The position numbers and the translations under genes are program-made. DNA of 64,000 nucleotides, taken from assembly GCA_025526995.1 (NCBI GenBank), contig JAHLKG010000011.1, positions 496,001-560,000 on the forward strand. Direction: 5' to 3'. Shown piece by piece: positions 56,871-64,000 of the stretch. Every line of letters begins with the position of its first letter. Position 1 is the first letter of the stretch. The notes beneath the pieces are model-generated. The model had not been told where the DNA came from. It saw only the letters and a list, made by a program, of their open reading frames with translations, and made no database searches. This stretch comes from Powellomyces hirtus. Lineage: Eukaryota > Chytridiomycota > Chytridiomycetes > Spizellomycetales > Powellomycetaceae.

Positions 56871-58800
56871 TTAGTCTGGAAACTTCTTTCGTGTCAAGTC
56901 CCGCATCCAAACAATCTCATGTCTCAATTGACGTTCCAATCGCTCCGTGACCGACTCAATATACTCGGGCGACACTCCTACGATGTCTGCTGCACTGACA
57001 ACAAGCGTTGCATACGGTTCATGAAATTTGCCTTCTGTGTCGCCTGGATTATACAGAACGTAGTTTGGCTGCACGATGGAAGTTGCGCATGGCTTAAAGA
57101 TTGTCGGAAAGGGTCGAGACGACGCTGGCGTGCGCGAGGATATCGCGTTTGATATGGTGGTGTCGAAAATTTCATAACCTAGCCAAAGAAAGCTCAGTAA
57201 CAGCCTTTGGGCAAATTCAGCGTTTGATGTCACCTTTGGGGTTGGTGTCTTGTTTGCTTGAAAGCCGCTTCGCAAACTTCTCTACATATTCTCGCCTAAG
57301 ATAGTAGCTCTTCCCTCCAAGATCGCTACATTCAGGGCAAAGATAAGTTTCCAGTAGTGTTGCGACGGACAAATACGCTCAATATGTGTTCTGACCTGGT
57401 GGACCAAGCCGCATATTCCGGACATTTTTCACGATCCACGGTCAGATCCTTCATCCACTCCATGATCTCTTTCGATTGGCGATCCGCTCCACACCTCAAC
57501 TTGAAGACAATGAGTGCCAGAGCGATGTTCGCGTACTCCTGACGACAATTCGCCAATTTTGAAGACGGACTGTTTCGCGACAGAAGCTTGTGAAGGGTGG
57601 AGATATCCGTGTAGAATGACGGTGGCAGATGAAGCTCCTTGATGGTTCTGACCCATATCAACGGTAAGTTGCAGGCGGGGAAGGTTATCTGAAAGCGACT
57701 TCTCAAAAGATGCCGGAAAGCTCCAGCAGCGTGATTCAACTTGGGAAGTGGGGGAATGGTCTAAGGGCGAGGATAAAATGAAAAGGACTAATATGAGCAT
57801 CATATACCAATTGGTCTTGAGACAAAGATCGTTGAGTACCTTCCGCTCGATCGCAGAACGATGAAGATTGAACCGCGAGATGAGCTCGTCTGGAAGATCT
57901 GCTGCGGTTGTGTAATATGTTATGTGTCCAGCGGCCGCCCATCTCTGGATGTCGCGCATGTATACAGGAAGCCGGAGGAGCGTACACCCCAAGTAACAAA
58001 ACACCAGGGAGTACCAGGGGTATATATTGCGCATGACCGGTAGCTCTTTGTTCTCCCCGTCCGAGCTCACATCACCAAAGACACTGGGAGTTCTACTCCG
58101 GCTTCGGTGTCGTTTGCGTCGGCCAGTCTCGACATCAGAGCCAACCCCACTGTCGTCGCCAGACGAAGGCGCGGCAGATGATTGACGTGAGGACATGTTC
58201 CAGTTCAGACGTTTCCGTTTTCGATCGTCGAAATCCACATCAATCGCCGTCACATAGGCGCACCATAAATCGAGAACTGCATACTATCGATAAGAAATAG
58301 GGAAAATGCTCAGCGAAAGATTACAGTAGCTAGCACACAGGGCCAATCCTAAATTTTATACCTCCAACTCTTCCGGGAGCCCTTGACTTCCAATGAGTGA
58401 TCGGACTTGGAGTTGCAGAGAGCATTGAAATGCTTCGCACAAAACACTGAATGGCGTTATGTGAGCAAATTCTGGAAAGCAAGCTCGTTGGTCTTCCTTT
58501 GCATCACATGAGTCCAAGCATGTCAACTATCCACCTTTTCCGGTCCGTTTGCGCTCCCTTGACGGTGTGCGCCTGCCAACCGAACGACGGCGAGCGTTCC
58601 TCGCTGCATCTGCCTCGTCGTCTCCTTGCTCTTCGATATACGACTACAGCCAAATTGGAAATTGAATGTTCTGCCAGTTACCACGCAAGCCGTATTGCAG
58701 CGCTTACAGTCAGCTGGTGCCCATATTCACAAACATAGAAGCCAGATGCATCCTTCCGATATGTTCGGGACCGGCAAATAGGACAGGGTGGTTTCTTCAT
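56871..58800 (-). CDS. RRN7: Rrn7/TAF1B, RNA polymerase I core-factor subunit
   Basis: Seven exons (58800-58708, 58643-58535, 58471-58362, 58283-57840, 57760-57396, 57325-57234, 57178-56871) give 506 residues. The start MKKPPCPICRSRTYRKDASG, then FYVCEYGHQLT, forms the N-terminal zinc ribbon (CPxC...CxxGH) shared with TFIIB. It is followed by SYIEEQGDDEADA and the first cyclin-fold helices (CEAFQCSLQLQVRSLI, GLPEELEYAVLDLWCAYV). A long charged insert then leads to YSLVFCYLGCTLLRLPVYMR and DIQRWAAAGHITYY, a hallmark of the Rrn7/TAF1B family. With Rrn6 and Rrn11 the protein recruits RNA polymerase I to the rDNA promoter. The assembled frame is intact. The gene is divergent from the carnosine methyltransferase with 157 bases between them. 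Confidence 0.9.
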
Positions 58801-58957
58801 GACATCCGTGAAAGGTTAAACTTGGTCTCCCTGTCCTTCATGTTGGTCGAACAAAAAGCGCGTTCGTCGAGGCATTGTGATCGCCGAAAAAGGCTGTTCA
58901 GAAGTCCGTTTCAAGAGTATACCGTAGCTATAACTGCAGACAGATAGACTAGGAGAT

Positions 58958-60538
58958 ATGTTTATAAACGACGATCCGGCCATATCCGATGCTGATCGTG
59001 TTTTGGAAATCCAGCATTTCGAAAATGTCGTTCGAGCGTTTCAAAACTACCGGTTGCACTCCTTGACGGCTATGGCCAAGCGGCGTCGTGATATGACAAA
59101 AATCCCACACGAACATTTAGAACTGGTGACTCCATTGTTGGAACCCAAACTCAGTGCCGCAGAAGAATGCGTTAGAAAAAACGCTGCTGTCGTTTCCGTC
59201 TTGTTGGAGGGTCATGACGCTGAAGGGTCAGCACCAGCTAAAGGACAAGCATATCGGGAAAGCAGAGTCGCAGAGTCCGATATGGACAAAGTTAGATCGT
59301 GGGTTCGCGGCAAATGTTATTCGAATTTGATCGGAATGATCTTGAACGGGCTCCTTATTCCAGAACGTTAAGACAATTTGCTCGAGACTGGTCAAGTGAG
59401 GTTTGAACTGCCTCCAACACTCTGCCCGACATTCGAAAATCCTCATTAGCGAAGCTGCTTTAGGGTCGGCTGGAGCGCCAACTGACGTACGACCCTATAC
59501 TTGCCGAGCTGGAGCAAAGGTTCAGCCACCTGGATGAGGCACAGCGAGGGAATCTGCACATTCTGGTTCCGGGCGCAGGGCTGGGGCGACTGGCCTTTGA
59601 CATTGTCAAGCGTGGATTTAGCTGTCAAGGTTCAGCTCCTGATTTATCACTGAAGTTGATCGAATACTGATTGTGTCCTTTCATTGCTAAAGGAAACGAG
59701 TTCAGCTTTTACATGGTAGGAGCACGTCATGTCGGGTGCCATATCCGCACCTTTCTGATGCTGTCCTAGCTTCTGGGTTCCCACTTCATATTAAACAGGT
59801 GAGCATTCCGCTGCTACTCTCCTGGTGTGCAACGCATTCATCTCAAAATAACGTACAGAGCAACGGAAGTGAACCAGTTCGAGTTGTATCCATGGATACA
59901 TAGCTTTTCCAACCATCTAAATGCATCGGCTCAACTCAATGCCGTTCGGATACCCGATGTATTGACAAACGGTATTCCAAGTACAGCAGAATTCTCCATG
60001 GTCGCAGGCGACTTCACAGAGGTTTACGGGACTCCCGACAATGAAGGTCAGTGGATGTTTGCGTATCTAGACATTGCAGCGAAGCGAGCTCTGACGTTAC
60101 TTCCGCAGGCGCATGGGATGTTATTGTGACATGCTTCTTCATTGACACTGCTAAAAACATCGTCGACTACATTGACATCATGCATAGGGCACTGAAGCCG
60201 AACGGTCTGTGGATCAACCTAGGTACAAGGGTATTATATAGCAACGCAAGCCGGCAGTAGAACAGGACTTACCCTTGACTTTCAGGGCCGTTGCTGTATC
60301 ACTGGGAGGGAATGGAAAACGAGATGTCCATCGAGCTAACGTTGGAAGAGCTCAAATACGTAGTGCGCAAGAAAGGGTTCCGTCTCGAGGTATGTACATT
60401 GTTCTCGATCTGGTCTTGGTCCGATCTGACAGTTCAGAATAGAATGAGAAGACCATTCGCACCCCGTATGCAAGCAATGCTTTTGGAATGCTCAAGTATA
60501 TGTACGATTGCGACTATTTTGTAGCTGTAAAAGAGTGA
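58958..60538 (+). CDS. Carnosine N-methyltransferase (CARNMT1/N2227 family)
   Basis: Nine exons (58958-59298, 59364-59400, 59464-59629, 59693-59715, 59770-59798, 59859-60046, 60109-60222, 60286-60389, 60443-60538), two of them under 30 bases, give 365 residues. Landmarks are ADRVLEIQHFENVVRAFQNY, SDMDKVRSTLRQFARDWSSE, the SAM-binding HILVPGAGLGRLAFDI, GNEFSFYMLLGSHFILNRAT, FYEV-like ATEVNQFELYPWIHSFSN and the late GAWDVIVTCFFIDTAKNIVD with ALKPNGLWINLGPLLYHWEG. The family methylates carnosine to anserine in animals and is also reported to methylate protein histidines (pi position). In fungi the true substrate is probably protein or histidine peptides. All SAM motifs are present. Confidence 0.92.
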
Positions 60539-61122
60539 AATGGCGTATCTAGATAGATCTTTTGGAGTATCTAACAATTTTTGATTTTTGCATCGTTGTG
60601 TATGGTCCACGGATGCACACGCTTTAGTGTGCCGACCGCTCATTTTGGTATAGGATCAACCCTCATCGGCGGTGCGGTTCCAATCTGGACTAGCGCCCTG
60701 AAAGCGAGAGTACACATTGAGAATATAGCGATGATTCAATGCTCCTTGTATGTCTCGGTCAAAGATGGGCGGGATAGTTGTGATGTACTGCACGACATCC
60801 ACGGTGACACTGTTGAAGTCTACGGATAGGTCCCTTGTCATTACTGTTGATCGTCAGAGCGGCTGGTTCGCACATACACATCATGGTCAACCTCACAATC
60901 AGGGCAGTGAGGTCAGTCTCCCGTTAAGCTGATGACTCGCAATCTTTTTGTCGGACGGTTGTCACAAGAGTAGTAAGTAATCCTGGGCTGGAGCAGTGAG
61001 GTAAAGTTGGAACTCGTTCTGGTCTTGAATGTGGTAGTGCCATGATATCGTTTCGTTGATCCCTTTTCCGGCACAACAAACACTATGGCAACCGGTAAAT
61101 ATGTGATCTCTATAGTATGTGT
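60539..61122. other. Intergenic region between convergent genes, with possible coding traces on the minus strand
   Basis: The 584 bases lie between two 3' ends. Minus-strand open frames at 61201-60962 (reading ISWHYHIQDQNEFQLYL near its end) and 60841-60656 (reading DVVQYITTIPPIFDRDIQGA) look more protein-like than random sequence. However, the first overlaps the monooxygenase 3' end, and no clear start or splice pair links them. They may be relics or part of a small gene. Confidence 0.3.
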
Positions 61123-62582
61123 CTAAGTTAACGTTTCGTCGCTGTCTACTATTCCATTTTCGATTGCCCATCCTATCAGCTCGTCCATTGTTTCTCTCCA
61201 CTTCTCCACTCCATCTACCCCCTCAACCCACCGTTTCCAATCACCTTCTCGCTCCAAATGCCTCCAGATCTTCCGTAACACATTCTTCAACGCATACACC
61301 CTCGTAACCCAAGGTTGAACGCGCAGATCGACTCCCGCATCACGCGCCAGCGTGTCACAGTAGTTGAACTGCTCCAAGTCCAATACATGGGTTGTGCATG
61401 GCGGGGCAGACGGCATTTTCCTCCCCAGTAATATTTGTGTAGCTGCCAGGGCTTGAAACTCAAACAATGGAAATGGAATGACCCTGGACGGCGTTCCAAG
61501 AAAAAGTACCGGGGGCGGACTGTCCGCTTGATCGCTTTTGACGGGGATCATATGGTGTTCGAGCGGAGGAAGTGTTCGGTCGCCAAAAAATGGGAAGTCA
61601 AAACGGTATCCGGTACCCGATATGACAACATCCACGTCATCAGAGAAGGTCAAATCCTCGAACTGGATAGAGGTAGTGGTGAACTGCCTGATGGGAGGTT
61701 TGATGATTACTTCCTTTTGACGGACTGAGTAATTTTCGGTCTGTTTTGCGTCGTAAACGGAACGAGGAAGAGAATGGTATGTTTTCTTCGCGACAACAGA
61801 TACCTCGGCCAGGATATCCCTGGCAGATGGCCCAGCGCCTACCACCAATACGACTTTATCCTTGAAAGGAGTGGCCGATCGGTAATAAATAGAATGCGAT
61901 AGCTGGTGAGTTTTGGTGCTGCTCCAATCGCTTATGCCGGGCCACTGCGGAATGAACGGAAGGTTATAATGGCCGGAGCACAGGAGTAGATAATCGAATG
62001 TTTCGAGATAGCTCTTGTCGGATGTTGACTGTTGCTCCTCCCGTGGAATGCGTCTTACACGAATTGACCACTTGCCATCCTTCCACGAAGCTCGTATAAT
62101 CTCGTGCCCAAACCGAATGTACTTTCCAAGACCAAAATGCTCAGAATAGGAGCTGAGATACTGTCGAACGATGTGATGGGTGGGATATAGCGGTGTTCCA
62201 GCGGGGAAGGGGTGTGCTGTGAACCTCATGATAGGATGGGGAAGGTTCGTAGTAAGTGAGTCGTAGATTGGGGTCGAGGGCAGATCCGGCGGCGTCGCCG
62301 TCTTAGAAGGGACCCTGCAGAAAACAAGTTCATCGACAATGAAATCTAACAATCACTGGAGATTTTCAAAACTTTGTTCTGCCGTATGTACCACACTCCG
62401 CCAACCTCCGCTTGCTTCTCCAGGGCCACAATATCCCATGTTGAAGTCTGTGGACAATCGATAAATGCTTTCAACGTAGCCAGTCCACATGCTCCGGCGC
62501 CCACAATGCATAGGCGTTTTGCAGGTACTTGGTCGGAGGCCATGTCGGTGCGCAGAACCTCGAAAGCAACGATTCCGTTCAT
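61123..62582 (-). CDS. Flavin-containing monooxygenase-like enzyme
   Basis: Two exons (62582-62392, 62314-61123) give 460 residues; a second ATG at 62543 would give 447. LCIVGAGACGLATLKAFIDC is the FAD-binding GxGxxG motif, EKQAEVGGVW the second FAD contact and YDSLTTNLPHPIMRF the typical FMO block after the splice. VVLVVGAGPSARDILAEV is the NADPH-binding GxGxSA-type motif. The FxGxxxHxxxY fingerprint is not kept: DYLLLCSGHYNLPFIPQWPG holds the ATG/GHY part. FMOs and related N-monooxygenases oxidise soft nucleophiles (N, S) with NADPH and O2; fungal relatives also serve in redox balance of thiols. Substrate unknown. The gene is divergent from POL2, with 169 bases between starts. Confidence 0.88.
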
Positions 62583-62613
62583 GACAATCTAGAATCTTGC
62601 GGACGTCACAACC

Positions 62614-62621
62614 ATCACGTG
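62614..62621. promoter_or_regulatory. ATCACGTG box in the shared monooxygenase-POL2 promoter
   Basis: ATCACGTGAT is a palindrome that contains the E-box CACGTG and fits RTCACRTG. It lies 32 bases outside the monooxygenase ATG and 131 bases before the POL2 ATG, a place where one factor could affect both genes. Confidence 0.45.
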
Positions 62622-62751
62622 ATGCAGCCTGTGTTCGGACATGAGCATTTCGGACACAAATGCTAATCGTCAAGCACATTTTGCCTCAGCTTCCCGTTTC
62701 TTGCACAAACCACTAACGCTATGAGGCATCGGTAACTAATTGATTAATAAC

Positions 62752-64000
62752 ATGACTTTCGGTATTCCACCCTCACGTGGAGGAAGGGGAGGAGGCAGAG
62801 GGAGATGGGGCGGAAAGTATCGCGGTGGAAAGGGAAATGGTTACAAGAAACGGGGCCCAAGCACCTGGTCCAACCACCTGTCTCGACATAGTCACAGCGG
62901 ACCATCCGAGTCCACTGAGCATGATGACGCTTCTATTGCCGCAGACCCCGAATCCACCGCAGTGCCCACTGATCTATCGATTGAGGAGGCTCAGGCACAA
63001 GGAGAAGCCGCTTGGGAGGCCTCGGACACCCTTGAGGCTCAAATTGAGGAGGTGAAAGCTCGAGACGAGTTGGATGAGAAAATGGGATTCTGGAGATACA
63101 GGGAGGGACCAGAGAAGCTGGGATGGATGGTCAATATGCACCCGGTAGGTTAAGCGACGATTCACATGCACAATGGAAACCGACAACTGACCTGCACACA
63201 TTATCAGACTCTAGTAATGGACGGAGAGTGGCCGAGTGGAAAGTCTGCGGCTGACTTATATTTCCTGGAAGAAGATGGGGAGACATTCAAGGCTACGATT
63301 GTGTATGAACCTTACTTTTTCGTTATCTGCAAGGTAAGTCGGAGAGTTTGCTGAGAAGCGGTCTCCCTCTCTCTTAAGTCTTGCACTTCTCATTTAGCCA
63401 GGAGCAGAACCCGATGTTGAGGAGTATGTTCGCAAACGCTTCAATAAAGTTGTCCTGTCAGTTGAGCGCGTTGAGAAAGATGATCTGGAGATGGTGCGTT
63501 TCGCGTATTGGCACGATTCCCAGAACATGTCTCACGATCATCGTTCCTGGCAGCCAAATCACCTTCTCGGCCACAAACGAACGCTGCTGAAGCTGAGATT
63601 CTGGAACATGCAAAACCTGCTCACAGTTCGCAAGGCACTTCTACCTGCTGTCGCAAGAAACCTAAAGAAGCAGGAAACATCAGGGGGCTATGAGGATGTT
63701 GCGGAGTGAGTTACCGTCAAGCTCGATGTGCTGCCGAGACCGACATTATCACTTATGCGTGTATAAAGATTGCATTCCAATCAGAATTCCATGAAACCCG
63801 GACAATCTTCTACTCGTGACGCGTTGGACTTCGTGGTCGACGTGCGGGAGTATGACGTTCTCTACTACATCAGAGCCGCAATCGATTGTGGTATGTTGTT
63901 GAAGCGCGGAGATCCGGATCTCGAGTTTGCAGGTTGGAAGCGTTCTAAGTTTTACGGTCTGGATTTAGATCTGCGAGTGGGCTTATGGTACAATGTTAAG
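62752..64000 (+). CDS. POL2: DNA polymerase epsilon catalytic subunit, 5' part (cut by window end)
   Basis: Five exons are visible (62752-63144, 63208-63333, 63398-63492, 63553-63705, 63769 onwards); the gene runs off the right edge. After a Gly/Arg-rich N-terminus ([20 protein letters not shown]) come the diagnostic Pol epsilon blocks: [79 protein letters not shown] [18 protein letters not shown] and [20 protein letters not shown]. Pol epsilon copies the leading strand at replication forks. The exonuclease and polymerase active sites are beyond the window. The acceptor at 63768 was preferred over the AG at 63781 because it keeps the frame. The start ATG 62752 follows an upstream in-frame stop region. 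Confidence 0.95.

Noticed and set aside
57234..57400. Frame breaks in the Rrn7 gene
   Set aside because: Introns 57395-57326 and 57233-57179 restore one frame; the seven exons total 1521 bases, divisible by three.
1..64000. CRISPR arrays, rRNA or tRNA genes, bacterial operons
   Set aside because: No repeat-spacer pattern, no rRNA core sequence and no convincing tRNA T-arm with a matching acceptor stem was seen. The intron density excludes bacterial DNA.

Overview
This window is nuclear DNA of a fungus, most likely an early-diverging (chytrid-like) one. Genes are closely packed on both strands and most are split by GT-AG introns of about 50-110 bases. Fungal markers are a Kre2/Mnt1-type mannosyltransferase, Rrn7, a Sch9-type kinase, chitinase-family genes and a QDE-1/RDR-type RNA-dependent RNA polymerase. 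VWA8, carnosine N-methyltransferase, an SCYL3-like pseudokinase and a PKD/REJ surface protein point away from yeasts and towards a basal fungus; this placement is inference. I saw no rRNA, tRNA, CRISPR or prophage.

Layout. 1-2235 (+): 3' part of a charged nuclear-type protein, open at the left edge. 2459-4258 (-): DDT/WHIM chromatin protein. 5525-7866 (+): secreted CBM2-GH18 chitinase. 8746-13755 (-): 1539-residue PKD/REJ/GPS-like surface protein with a mucin-like repeat stalk. 15106-18633 (-): SCYL3-like pseudokinase. 19222-20798 (-): GPI-type GH18 protein with a destroyed catalytic motif. 21989-23161 (-): NAA50-like acetyltransferase. 23662-25312 (-): Cbf5. 25698-27201 (+): histidine phosphatase fused to a UXT prefoldin. 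27445-29074 (-): unknown protein. 29643-34523 (+): RNA-dependent RNA polymerase in 18 exons. 34693-35421 (-): Isa1. 35790-36635 (+): ribosomal protein uL23. 37066-39791 (-): Sec63. 40386-42478 (+): Sch9-like kinase. 43211-46056 (+): Sel1-repeat protein. 46871-51429 (+): VWA8. 51704-53317 (-): GT15 mannosyltransferase with a charged tail. 53762-55236 (-): multispan membrane protein. 55737-55898 (-): Tc1/mariner helix-turn-helix relic. 56077-56739 (+): small histidine phosphatase. 56871-58800 (-): Rrn7. 58958-60538 (+): carnosine N-methyltransferase. 61123-62582 (-): flavin monooxygenase. 62752-64000 (+): 5' part of POL2.

Many exon chains were rebuilt by hand from splice sites and phase. Where I list all exons, the coding total is divisible by three, which supports the models. 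Working themes are ribosome production (Cbf5, uL23, Rrn7, with Sch9 as growth regulator), the secretory pathway and cell surface (Sec63, GT15, chitinase, GH18 pseudoenzyme, PKD/REJ protein) and genome maintenance or silencing (POL2, RdRP, DDT/WHIM protein). Most genes are ordinary neighbours, not a cluster. The most unusual items are the phosphatase-UXT fusion, the dead GH18 surface protein and the PKD/REJ/GPS-like protein.
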